Assembly: GCA_946629155.1 (NCBI GenBank)
Contig: CAMOXM010000034.1
Coordinates: forward strand, 1-12,929
DNA: 12,929 nucleotides
Direction: 5' to 3'
DNA from: UBA9848 sp003454065
GTDB lineage: Bacteria > Spirochaetota > Spirochaetia > Sphaerochaetales > Sphaerochaetaceae
Shown: positions 1-6,395 of the stretch, in pieces
Position numbering within the stretch: position 1 is the first letter of the stretch
Layout: each line of letters begins with the position of its first letter
Notes under the pieces: model-generated
The model's database searches: none
The model's input: only the letters and a program-made list of their open reading frames with translations
What the model was told of the DNA's origin: nothing
Position numbers and translations under genes: made by a program

Positions 1-124
1 CGATTCCGAGATAGAACGCGACCTTATCATCGTTGAGCAGCTTCTCGACGGCTTCGTCATCCGTGGTCTGATATACGAATCCCCTTTCCTTGAGAAAAGA
101 GTAAATGTTCTTGCGTTTCGCCAT
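1..124 (-). CDS. tyrS: Tyrosyl-tRNA synthetase, N-terminal fragment (runs off the window)
   Basis: Only the first 41 codons are inside the window; the reading frame is open to the left edge. The visible protein (start MAKRKNIYSFLKERGF) has the typical opening of bacterial TyrRS: a helix with L-K-E-R-G-F, then Q-T-T-D-D-E, and finally V-A-F-Y-L-G-I, which corresponds to the F-Y-I-G-F strand just before the ATP-binding H-x-G-H motif. That motif itself is off the window. The enzyme charges tRNA-Tyr in the cytosol. The ATG lies 5 nt after the efp stop, with an AAGG-type ribosome binding site overlapping the end of efp, so the two genes are probably cotranscribed from the efp promoter. The identification rests on a short stretch. 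Confidence 0.72.
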   Translation of the reverse strand, partial: MAKRKNIYSFLKERGFVYQTTDDEAVEKLLNDDKVAFYLGI

Positions 125-129
125 GCCCT

Positions 130-693
130 TCAGTCGTTGACCCTTTCAAGATATTCCTTCGTTTCCGTGCTGACGCGCACCTTCTCGCCTTTCTTTATGA
201 AAATCGGAACCTTGATTTCCAGACCGCGATCCGTCGTGGCATATTTCGTCGTTCCCTGAACAGTATCGCCTTTGACCGCATCCTCGCACTCGGCGATCTC
301 ATAGACCATCTTCGTCGGAAGTATTATATTGAGAATCTCGTCGTTGTAAACCGAACATCTGTAGCTTTCGCCCTCTTTCATGAAATACTTGTGGTCGGGG
401 AAGCTGGAAACGGGAACCTCCGTCTGCTCATACGTGGCGGTGTTCATCATAATGTAGTTGTCCTTCTCCATATAGACGAACTGGTAATCGATATCCTCTA
501 CCGTAATATCCTCGGCATTATCCTGGCTCTTCATCGTTTCCGAAAGAACCTGACCGTCGGACGGGCTCTTGAGCTTAAGCCGGACGAAAGCGCTTCCTTT
601 ACCGGGATTCACGAACTCCCTTTCAATGCACACGAACGGCTTGCCCTTTATGAGAAGCGCCGTTCCCTTGCTGATCTGACCTGCTTTAATCAT
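130..693 (-). CDS. efp: Translation elongation factor P
   Basis: EF-P binds stalled ribosomes between the P and E sites and stimulates peptide-bond formation at polyproline stretches. The 187-residue length is standard. The N-terminal KOW-like domain carries the exposed loop N-P-G-K-G-S-A-F with Lys32 at the tip, equivalent to the modified lysine of E. coli EF-P. The C-terminal OB domain has the family signature around K-G-D-T-V and I-K-V-P-I-F-I-K-K-G-E near residues 142-170. The start is supported by a GAGG ribosome binding site in the 12 nt upstream and a consensus-like promoter at 728-756. No EpmA, EpmB or YmfI-type modification gene is visible here. The sequence resembles spirochaetal EF-P, which is one reason for the suggested taxonomy. 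Confidence 0.96.
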   Translation of the reverse strand: MIKAGQISKGTALLIKGKPFVCIEREFVNPGKGSAFVRLKLKSPSDGQVLSETMKSQDNAEDITVEDIDYQFVYMEKDNYIMMNTATYEQTEVPVSSFPDHKYFMKEGESYRCSVYNDEILNIILPTKMVYEIAECEDAVKGDTVQGTTKYATTDRGLEIKVPIFIKKGEKVRVSTETKEYLERVND

Positions 694-727
694 ATTTTCC
701 TCACATTAAATTAGAACGCAATTTTTC

Positions 728-756
728 ATTATATAAGGAAAAACTCAAACTTTCAA
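728..756 (-). promoter_or_regulatory. Sigma70-type promoter of efp-tyrS
   Basis: On the minus strand a -35 box TTGAAA (751-756) and a perfect -10 box TATAAT (728-733) are separated by exactly 17 nt. The predicted transcription start is about 30 nt upstream of the efp ATG. This is the best promoter match in the left part of the window. Confidence 0.85.
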
Positions 757-855
757 TTTTTTCTTGTACGATGGCGTGCACCTGCGGGCGATAAATCCAT
801 CAGTCGCTTCCGAGCGCCGATCCATGCACGAAGGCGAAATCGGGCTTTGAGGTTT

Positions 856-921
856 TTAGAAGCGCCCTTTACATTTACTTTCGTTTTTTTCCTTCTTTAC
901 GACTTTTTCTTCTTTTATCAT
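856..921 (-). CDS. Very short lysine-rich ORF with strong ribosome binding site
   Basis: This encodes a 21-residue peptide, MIKEEKVVKKEKNESKCKGRF, that I do not recognise. An AAGGAGG sequence lies 8 nt before the ATG, as good as any ribosome binding site in the window, which is why it is listed. In another frame the same strand stays open past the stop and reads A-L-L-K-T-S-K-P-D-F-A-F-V-H-G-S before a stop near 798. It could therefore be the start of a longer gene broken by a frameshift or deletion. Alternatives are a genuine small protein or a chance ORF in purine-rich DNA. It lies between efp and the divergent ohrR promoter. Confidence 0.3.
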   Translation of the reverse strand: MIKEEKVVKKEKNESKCKGRF

Positions 922-1005
922 CTACTGCTCCTCCTTGGGAAAGGTTGTCTAATATTACAAAAAAAACGGTCAAGTAAGGCACAGCGATGCAACAAGCGAT
1001 TTCAT

Positions 1006-1034
1006 TTGACAAATTATGTCGGATGCGATATAGT
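1006..1034 (+). promoter_or_regulatory. Promoter of the ohrR-hydrolase operon
   Basis: A perfect -35 box TTGACA (1006-1011) is followed after 17 nt by TATAGT (1029-1034). The predicted transcript starts near 1041, immediately before a GAGGT ribosome binding site at 1042-1046. Because the promoter lies inside the upstream extension of the ohrR reading frame, the true ohrR start must be downstream of it. Confidence 0.75.
1008..1020. promoter_or_regulatory. Candidate OhrR operator (inverted repeat)
   Basis: GACAAATTATGTC is an inverted repeat with only one mismatched pair around the centre. It overlaps the -35 box and the start of the spacer of the ohrR promoter, so a bound dimer would block RNA polymerase. 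MarR/OhrR regulators usually bind such short AT-rich palindromes and repress their own operon. Binding by this OhrR is an inference. Confidence 0.45.
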
Positions 1035-1052
1035 TGTTTTCGAGGTAGCAGT

Positions 1053-1493
1053 TTGGAAAAGGATTGTGAGCTTTTGCTTCTTGAAAACCAGGTTTGTTTT
1101 CCGACATATGCGGTTGCGAACAAGATATTAAGACGCTACAAGCCGCTTTTGAAGGAACTGAATCTGACTTACACCCAATACATCACAATGATGGTTCTAT
1201 GGGAAAAGGAAACGGTAAAGGAAAAAGATTTGGTCAAAGCGCTTTACCTGCAAGCCAATACGCTCACCAGCCTGCTCAGGAAGTTGAAAAAGAAAGGTTA
1301 TGCGGAAATACGCAAGGATGAAAAGGATAAGCGCAACATCAACATTTCCATTACCGAAGAAGGCCGTAAGCTGAAAGACAAGGCGGTTAACGTTCCGAAA
1401 ACGCTTATAAACGAGCATTGGCTTGCAGACGAAGAGGTCAGAACCTTCAAGGAGCTGCTATCAAAACTGTTAAAAGGAGAATGGGGCAAATGA
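1053..1493 (+). CDS. ohrR: OhrR-like MarR-family organic-hydroperoxide sensor and repressor
   Basis: This is a 146-residue winged-helix regulator. I chose the TTG start at 1053 for three reasons: the promoter at 1006-1034 lies within the longer frame, a GAGGT ribosome binding site sits 6 nt upstream, and this start places the redox cysteine of L-E-N-Q-V-C-F at residue 15, the position of the sensing Cys15 in Bacillus OhrR. The family tyrosines that contact that cysteine are also present (Y-K-P-L-L and L-T-Y-T-Q-Y). The DNA-binding helices cover roughly residues 50-85, and the wing carries D-E-K-D-K-R-N-I-N-I. OhrR proteins are normally oxidised by organic peroxides and then release DNA. The stop overlaps the next ATG by 4 nt (ATGA), so the two genes are translationally coupled. 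The usual target, ohr peroxidase, is absent here. Confidence 0.87.
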   Translation: MEKDCELLLLENQVCFPTYAVANKILRRYKPLLKELNLTYTQYITMMVLWEKETVKEKDLVKALYLQANTLTSLLRKLKKKGYAEIRKDEKDKRNINISITEEGRKLKDKAVNVPKTLINEHWLADEEVRTFKELLSKLLKGEWGK

Positions 1494-2431
1494 TCATAAA
1501 AGCGGTCAAGTTCAGAAAAGACGGCTTCTACACCCAGCCCTTCGTTTTCGGAGGCGAAGAGGGCAAGGAAAAGTTCGACAAAAACATACGATATCGCGGG
1601 AGCCTGCAAAACTATCTGATAGATACTGGAGACGAGGTGATTTTGGTTGATACCGGAATCCCTGCGGGAACACCTGAAGAGAATCCGAATGAGGATAGTC
1701 CGATCTATACGGGAAAGGATATTTGCACCTATATGGAAGCATTCGCTTCTTTGGGATACAAGCCGGAACAGGTCACGAAGATTCTCCTGACACATAAGCA
1801 CAGCGACCATTCGGGGGAGCTCAAATCCTTCCCTAACGCGAAGATCTATGTTAACGAAGAAGAGGTTTCAGCCGCAGAGTTGCAAGGGATAAGCAATATC
1901 GTGCCTGTGAAATTCACTGATGGCGCATATTACAATTTCCCGGAAAGCCAGAAAATAGCCGACGGCATATATTACATAAAAGCCAAAGGACACACCAACG
2001 GCAACAGTCTCGTCATCGTTGAAAACGATGATCTGTTCTATATGCTTCAGGGCGATATCACTTATGTTGACGAAGCGCTTTATGCCAACAAGCTGTCAGT
2101 CGTTTTTGATGATATTGCTGCGGACAGAATAACTTTTGACAGGGTCCGCGAATTCGTCCGCAACCACCCTACCGTCTATTGCGGCACGCATACTCCGCAA
2201 GGGTATGAAAACCTCGAAGCGAAGCGCATCATGGACCTTGACCATCCTGTTGAGACAATCCTCGCAGAAGTGAGTTTCACGAAGAAGGAGGCATCGGGAA
2301 AGTATGTTTGCTCCATCTGCGGCTACGTCTATGATCCTGCCGAGCATGACGGCGTGGCATTTGAAGATCTCCCCGACGATTGGAAATGCCCGCGCTGCAA
2401 GCAACCAAAGAACAAATTCAATCCAGCATGA
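1490..2431 (+). CDS. Metallo-beta-lactamase-fold hydrolase fused to a C-terminal rubredoxin
   Basis: This 313-residue protein has two domains. Residues 1-255 form an MBL-fold hydrolase of the lactonase (AiiA/AttM)-like type. The metal ligands are all visible: H102-K-H104-S-D106-H107, H168, D189 and H234. Residues 271-312 form a rubredoxin with C274-x2-C277-G-Y-V-Y-D-P and F-E-D-L-P-D-D-W-K-C300-P-R-C303, predicted to hold one Fe(Cys)4 site. The segment between the cysteine pairs has 22 residues, about seven fewer than in classical rubredoxins. The first domain is not a standard flavodiiron protein and no flavodoxin domain follows. An ATG at 1481 sits only 1 nt from the AAGGAG site, so 1490 is the better start. 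Control by OhrR suggests detoxification of a peroxide, lipid-derived or sulfur compound, with the rubredoxin passing electrons. The substrate is unknown. Confidence 0.88.
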   Translation: MIIKAVKFRKDGFYTQPFVFGGEEGKEKFDKNIRYRGSLQNYLIDTGDEVILVDTGIPAGTPEENPNEDSPIYTGKDICTYMEAFASLGYKPEQVTKILLTHKHSDHSGELKSFPNAKIYVNEEEVSAAELQGISNIVPVKFTDGAYYNFPESQKIADGIYYIKAKGHTNGNSLVIVENDDLFYMLQGDITYVDEALYANKLSVVFDDIAADRITFDRVREFVRNHPTVYCGTHTPQGYENLEAKRIMDLDHPVETILAEVSFTKKEASGKYVCSICGYVYDPAEHDGVAFEDLPDDWKCPRCKQPKNKFNPA

Positions 2432-2516
2432 AAAAGGGGGTTCTGTCAGCTCTTCCATAAGGAGCAAATCAGGGCCCGCAAGACTGCATTGCAAGCGTTT
2501 GCTTGATCATTCATAC

Positions 2517-2542
2517 AGACCGCTTTCGTGGCGGTCTTTTTT
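2517..2542 (+). terminator. Rho-independent terminator after the ohrR-hydrolase operon
   Basis: A perfect 7-bp stem, AGACCGC paired with GCGGTCT, encloses a 7-nt loop and runs straight into six T residues. It lies about 85 nt after the hydrolase stop. A small extra hairpin, CAAGC-GTTT-GCTTG at 2492-2505, precedes it. Confidence 0.9.
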
Positions 2543-2715
2543 ATTGACAGACAACAAACGGACAATATCAGGAATCGCATTCAGGTAGTCCCAAAACAGA
2601 GCAATCGCTTTCATGGATTGCGCCTGCATAGCTAAGGAAGGAGTTTTGAAAAAATCTCTTTTAAAAGTATGGCATCTGGTTCTGTTTTGTCAAATCATTT
2701 GACACATTTGAGGTT
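2543..2715. other. Convergent intergenic region between hydrolase operon and tilS
   Basis: No gene is visible between the plus-strand terminator and the tilS stop codon. Two dyads are present. GCAATC/GATTGC at 2601-2621 has a 9-nt loop and, read on the minus strand, is followed by a short T-rich stretch; it could weakly terminate tilS transcription. A perfect 17-bp palindrome lies at 2688-2704. Confidence 0.6.
2688..2704. repeat. Perfect 17-bp palindrome just downstream of tilS
   Basis: TGTCAAAT and ATTTGACA are exact reverse complements around a single central C. The site starts 11 nt beyond the tilS stop on the minus strand. As DNA it looks like a binding site for a dimeric regulator or replication/partition protein. 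As RNA it would form a short AU-rich hairpin without a U-tract, so a terminator is less likely. Confidence 0.5.
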
Positions 2716-4017
2716 TTATACAAATGCCACCAAGAACATCTCATATTCATCCGAAAAGTGCGCAATGTTCTCGGAATCCGCGACAAACGGCTTGGCATCC
2801 AATCCATCGAAAACGACGGCAATGACTTCGTTGTTCCTATCAAGGATGCGAACCTGCCGCAAAAGCTCTGCGGAAAGCTGCTTCTTTTTCATCAGCTCTT
2901 TGACTGTTCTGACCTTGCCGTCAAACAAAATCGCGTCATCGAGACGAGCCGACCGCATATCAAACGATTTTTTGACAACCGCCACGAAATCGGAGGGCAT
3001 TTTGGGCAAACTATCCCTGATGAAAGCGACTTTGACAGTTGATACTATCGCCCTGCCACCATGCGGAATGTCAAATACGCCCTCGTTTTCGATGCAAATC
3101 CTCCATGACTCGCTCGCACTATCGGAACGATTCAAGAAAAGCAAGTCGCCCTTTCTATGAAGTATCACCACATCGCCTTGCATCAGCCTGCCGGAGTTAC
3201 TGCCGTTGCACGCCAAATCCATTATGCCGTCTATGCTTTTACGGCTTATCCTGTTGTTATTGGAATTTCTATACCCAAGCAAGGTGAATGCCGAAAAAAT
3301 CGCATCATGCGCCATATCGGGCCGTGCGATCTGCGATTCGCGACACTTCCTTCTTTGCGCCAAAGCATTGCCATAAGATGGGAAAACTTCGTCCAAAACA
3401 GGCCTGAGCCTATGCCTTATCGAGGTACGCAAGGCATCGTCCTGCAAGTTGGTGGAGTCCTGAGAAAAAGCAAAGCCACTGCTTTTGACATGCTCTTCGT
3501 TTTCCGCATGCGTAATGGAAAGGAGCGGCCTATAGATATTGCCGATTCTCTCTTCTATGGATCTGGAAAGATTCCCGCCTCTGAAAAAATTGATAATATC
3601 GCTTTCATCGCAGTCGTCGCGATTGTGAGCCGTAAGAATGCGGCTTATTCCATTTGATTCGCAATAATCGCCTATCAGCCTGTAGCGAACCTCTCTCGCC
3701 GCCCCCTCGATCCCCATACTGCGAGCGAGCGCATCTATCTCGCTCCTGTCGGCATCGAGGACAACCAAACCAATGCCCAGCTTTTCGGAGTTGCTCCTAT
3801 TAAGCTCGATTTCCCTATCAAGCTCCGCCTCGCTTCTCAGATGATGATTGACATATATGGCGATAACATTCGGATGAACTCGCGAAAGCGATAGGAGAAG
3901 GGAAAGGCTGTCCGCGCCTCCGGAGAATGCGACGGCAAGGCTGTCGTCAGCAACTATTTCAAAGCGTTTCAAAAAGCAATGAACTGCATTATCTATCTTG
4001 TTTGCTTCTCGAATCAT
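2716..4017 (-). CDS. tilS: tRNA(Ile)-lysidine synthase
   Basis: TilS uses ATP to attach lysine to C34 of the CAU-anticodon tRNA-Ile, so that it reads AUA and is charged with isoleucine. It is normally essential. The 433-residue protein has the N-type ATP-pyrophosphatase P-loop A-F-S-G-G-A-D-S at residues 30-37, the H-N-R-D-D-C-D-E-S motif (family form H-H-x-D-D-Q-x-E-T, so Gln is replaced by Cys), R-P-L-L, and D-S-T-N followed by I-R-H-R-L-R-P. The C-terminal TilS domain is recognisable near residues 355-415. The ATG has no convincing ribosome binding site. It begins 36 nt after the stop of the restriction-enzyme remnant, which separates tilS from pth, its usual operon neighbour. Confidence 0.9.
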   Translation of the reverse strand: MIREANKIDNAVHCFLKRFEIVADDSLAVAFSGGADSLSLLLSLSRVHPNVIAIYVNHHLRSEAELDREIELNRSNSEKLGIGLVVLDADRSEIDALARSMGIEGAAREVRYRLIGDYCESNGISRILTAHNRDDCDESDIINFFRGGNLSRSIEERIGNIYRPLLSITHAENEEHVKSSGFAFSQDSTNLQDDALRTSIRHRLRPVLDEVFPSYGNALAQRRKCRESQIARPDMAHDAIFSAFTLLGYRNSNNNRISRKSIDGIMDLACNGSNSGRLMQGDVVILHRKGDLLFLNRSDSASESWRICIENEGVFDIPHGGRAIVSTVKVAFIRDSLPKMPSDFVAVVKKSFDMRSARLDDAILFDGKVRTVKELMKKKQLSAELLRQVRILDRNNEVIAVVFDGLDAKPFVADSENIAHFSDEYEMFLVAFV

Positions 4018-4053
4018 TATGAGTATGCAAGCGCTCGGCTCATTATGCGGTCA

Positions 4054-4824
4054 TCATCTATAATTCTTCTCTATATCTTGCCATCTCGGAACTTGCATTT
4101 CCATTCCGTATTGTTTGGCATAACTCTCCTTAAACCTCTTAAGCCATGTTCCAGATTCCTCTTTCGTCTTAGGATTCTGCCATACGGTCTGTTCTATTTC
4201 GGAGATGTAATCCTCGACTTTTTCAAAAGGCTTGTACCTGCTTTTCTCACTATAAAACATGCAAGGTCTTATCTTGTGCACTACATTCGCTTTAACCTGA
4301 AGCTTCAACGGCCAGTCTTCGCTAGAAGAAACAATCTCCCAAACCTTCTTTAGCCATAAGTCTCTTATAAGAACCTTTCCATCTTCCGTCATTTCATATC
4401 CAAATATTAGATGATCTGTGAAAAGCATGTATGGCTTTTCTGTTATTTCTTCTTCGTACATTCTAAAATCCGCTATATCGAAGCCAGGCCCTGCGCACCT
4501 ATTGAACGCCTTGACCTCCAAAAGATCGGATTCGGTATCATTAGGATTCAAAAAGAAATCCGGTGGCATCTGCGTATTATCGTTTACAGCATATTCCACA
4601 TTATTATGATCCGACCAGCCACGAAGCCACTCTTGAATAATATTTCCGACAACGTCTCTTTGTTTTACGGTTATATTTTGTTTTAAAATAGAAATAGCAG
4701 ATGGTTTTATCTCAGATGCAAAAACGCATTCTGAAAAATATCCAAGTTCCTCTGCCGCCAATTCAAATCCTTTACGGATTCCTCCGATTCCAGCAAACAG
4801 ATCAATAAATCTAATCCTGTTCAT
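4054..4824 (-). pseudogene. Chimeric R-M remnant: cytosine-5 methyltransferase start fused to an NgoBV/NlaIV-like endonuclease
   Basis: This is a continuous 256-codon frame with two unrelated parts. Residues 1-50 are the start of a C5-cytosine DNA methyltransferase: R-F-I-D-L-F-A-G-I-G-G (motif I, AdoMet binding), K-G-F-E, and A-S-E-I (motif II). The catalytic P-C motif and everything after are missing. From about residue 51 the protein matches my recollection of the NgoBV/NlaIV endonuclease family (GGNNCC): D-V-V-G-N-I-I-Q-E-W-L (58-67), P-P-D-F-F-L (87-92), L-L-E-V-K-A-F-N (101-108), L-I-F-G-Y-E, L-K-K-V-W-E-I and I-R-P. D89, E103 and K105 could form a PD-(D/E)xK centre. The simplest reading is one deletion removing most of the methyltransferase and the nuclease N-terminus. 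The start overlaps the pth end by 14 nt and has a weak ribosome binding site. Family assignment is from memory. Confidence 0.8.
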
Positions 4825-5404
4825 GCAAATTTTGATTTTTCCTTTCGGAACATTTCCTCTTCGCCGCTTCGAAATCGCCGTCCTTGATGAAATCCATGAC
4901 AATATCAACCGCCTTCTCGCAACTTTCCTGAAGAACGGAAATCTTCTCAGGGCTCATTTTGCGAAGCACGCTATCCGCAGCATTCAGGACGATGCCGTTG
5001 ACCGTCTCTCTGCCGACGCCTATGTACATGCGATAGAAATCGTTACCCTTGGGATTCAGCGACATTATGCTTTTGAGCCCGTTGTGACCGGCGCTGCTGC
5101 CCTGATAATGAAATCGAATCTTGCCCGGCTCCAAGTCGATGTTATCGCAAAAAATTATAAGCTTGTCTATCGGCTCTTTTCTAAGATAGGAAAAAACCTC
5201 TCCCGACAAATTCATGAAGGTGAGAGGCTTTACGAACTTCACCTTGCCCGCTTCAGACACGTAATCGCTTTCCAGAAAATTATCCTTCTTGCGTTCCTGC
5301 AAGCAAAACTTGGATTGTGCAATATCGACGCATCTGAAGCCTACATTGTGGGCGGACAAAGAATATTCGAGGCCTGGGTTGCCAAGCCCCATGACAACAA
5401 TCAC
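4811..5404 (-). CDS. pth: Peptidyl-tRNA hydrolase
   Basis: Pth releases tRNA from peptidyl-tRNAs that drop off the ribosome, and it is essential in most bacteria. The 197-residue protein has the N-terminal G-L-G-N-P-G motif, the catalytic histidine in A-H-N-V-G-F (about residue 19; the usual Arg before it is Ala), K-P-L-T-F-M-N-L-S-G, the catalytic Asp in F-C-D-N-I-D-L, and G-S-S-A-G-H-N-G-L. The start is a GTG at 5404 that overlaps the rplY stop as GTGA, which indicates translational coupling. The last codons overlap the start of the chimeric R-M remnant by 14 nt, so pth may have acquired its present end when that DNA arrived. Confidence 0.96.
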   Translation of the reverse strand: MIVVMGLGNPGLEYSLSAHNVGFRCVDIAQSKFCLQERKKDNFLESDYVSEAGKVKFVKPLTFMNLSGEVFSYLRKEPIDKLIIFCDNIDLEPGKIRFHYQGSSAGHNGLKSIMSLNPKGNDFYRMYIGVGRETVNGIVLNAADSVLRKMSPEKISVLQESCEKAVDIVMDFIKDGDFEAAKRKCSERKNQNLHEQD

Positions 5405-6063
5405 TTCTTAGCTTCTTTGTCTTTATCAGCAGGCGCAGCGGCCGCAGCTGCCTGTTCGCCTTCGGCGGCTTGAGCCGATTCAGCAGCAGCAGGAGCATCA
5501 TCCTGTCTGACGAACTTAACCGTGGCGACGGTGGTATCAGGGTCGTCAAGGAACTTAACGCCTTCTATCGCAGGTATGTCTTTGACGGACATATTCTCGT
5601 TGGCGCCAAGCTTGGACACGTCCAACTCTATGACGTCTGGCAAGTTTCTCGGCAAACATTCGATTTCAACATCTCTTTCGATCTGCTCAAGCACTCCGCC
5701 TTCCCTAACGCCGACGGGCGTTCCCTTCAAAACGATCGAAACCCTCGTGGTGAGAAGCTTTCCTCTCTTTATCTCATAGAAATCGAGATGCAGAATGCTA
5801 TCGGTGATCAGATCATCCTGAACCGCCTTCAAGAAGCACTCGACCTCTTCCCTTCCCTCGATCTCCAAATCGATAAGAGACGTCTTGGTCACTTTGCCTC
5901 TGAGCCTGTTGAACTCCAATGCGCTTACGCTGAACGAAAGCGGTTTCTTCTGCCCATACACCACACAAGGTATCCTGCCGCTCCTCAGAAGCCTTCTAGA
6001 GCCCCTGGAGCCGAAATCCTCCGTCCTTTCAATTCCCTTAAGCCTAATCGATTCCTTAGCCAT
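5401..6063 (-). CDS. rplY: 50S ribosomal protein L25/Ctc (long form)
   Basis: L25 binds 5S rRNA in the central protuberance of the large subunit. The 220-residue protein is the long Ctc type: an L25 domain at about residues 1-95 (R-S-G-R-I-P-C-V-V-Y-G and L-H-L-D-F-Y-E-I), the TL5-type C-terminal beta domain at about 96-188 (G-T-P-V-G-V-R-E-G-G-V-L-E and S-V-K-D-I-P), then a low-complexity Ala/Glu tail ending D-K-D-K-E-A-K-K. The ATG at 6063 is chosen over an ATG nine codons upstream because AAGGAGG lies 7 nt before it. It overlaps pth by 4 nt. I see no good promoter between the tRNA and this gene, so transcription from the tRNA promoter is possible. Confidence 0.96.
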   Translation of the reverse strand: MAKESIRLKGIERTEDFGSRGSRRLLRSGRIPCVVYGQKKPLSFSVSALEFNRLRGKVTKTSLIDLEIEGREEVECFLKAVQDDLITDSILHLDFYEIKRGKLLTTRVSIVLKGTPVGVREGGVLEQIERDVEIECLPRNLPDVIELDVSKLGANENMSVKDIPAIEGVKFLDDPDTTVATVKFVRQDDAPAAAESAQAAEGEQAAAAAAPADKDKEAKK

Positions 6064-6170
6064 AATGATCCTCCTTACTCTCGCAGCCAAAACACGGATG
6101 CAAAGCGCTCCTCATGCATCTGCTACCATAGAGTTTTGTTTTTTTCATGATGCTTTTGAAAATAGACCAT

Positions 6171-6194
6171 GTTGAACCAGCCGCCTGCTTCAAC
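6171..6194 (-). promoter_or_regulatory. Hairpin between tRNA-Pro and rplY
   Basis: On the minus strand GTTGAA pairs with TTCAAC. One G-G mismatch separates this from an inner CAG/CTG stem, closed by a 4-nt loop. No U-run follows directly, so it is not a canonical terminator. It could be a processing or attenuation element in the rplY leader, which lies about 105 nt upstream of the ATG. Confidence 0.45.
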
Positions 6195-6224
6195 CAAGCC
6201 TAAAAACCACCTCAAGCCATCTTT

Positions 6225-6297
6225 TCGGTTTAGGCGGATTCGAACCGCCGACCTCAAGTCCCCCAGACTTGCATGCTAACCCCTGCACCATAAACCG
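6225..6297 (-). tRNA. tRNA-Pro (GGG anticodon)
   Basis: A 73-nt cloverleaf folds fully on the minus strand. The acceptor stem is CGGTTTA/TAAACCG with discriminator A. The D stem is GTGC/GCAT (one G-U pair). The anticodon stem CAAGT/ACTTG encloses loop CTGGGGG with anticodon GGG and G37. The variable loop is AGGTC and the T arm is GGCGG-TTCGAAT-CCGCC. This tRNA reads CCC and CCU proline codons. The 3' CCA is not encoded (AAAG follows), so it must be added by nucleotidyltransferase. Confidence 0.95.
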
Positions 6298-6336
6298 AAA
6301 CTATGCCGCGCGAAGCAATGCGACAACTGCCATTCT

Positions 6337-6365
6337 ATTTTATGCCAATGAACATTAAAGTTCAA
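6337..6365 (-). promoter_or_regulatory. Promoter of tRNA-Pro (and possibly rplY-pth)
   Basis: On the minus strand -35 TTGAAC (6360-6365) and -10 TAAAAT (6337-6342) are exactly 17 nt apart, about 39 nt upstream of the mature tRNA 5' end. It is back to back with the plus-strand promoter at 6396-6424. Confidence 0.6.
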
Positions 6366-6395
6366 ATCCGTGCTAAGGTCTGATGTTTCGCTGCA

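Noticed and set aside
987..1052. N-terminal extension of OhrR from the ATG at 987
   Set aside because: It contains the promoter and candidate operator, has no ribosome binding site, and would shift the sensing cysteine from residue 15 to 37.
1298..1810. Minus-strand frame across the ohrR-hydrolase junction
   Set aside because: It overlaps two clear plus-strand genes, has no start signals and resembles no family.
2096..2588. Frames on both strands around the hydrolase end
   Set aside because: They are shadows of the rubredoxin-coding part; the plus-strand one also runs through the terminator.
4823..5473. Long open frame on the plus strand opposite pth
   Set aside because: It is antisense to a well-supported pth gene, has no ribosome binding site and its protein shows no recognisable family.
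5470..6150. Long open frame on the plus strand opposite rplY
   Set aside because: It is the shadow of the rplY coding strand; rplY has full family motifs and a strong ribosome binding site.
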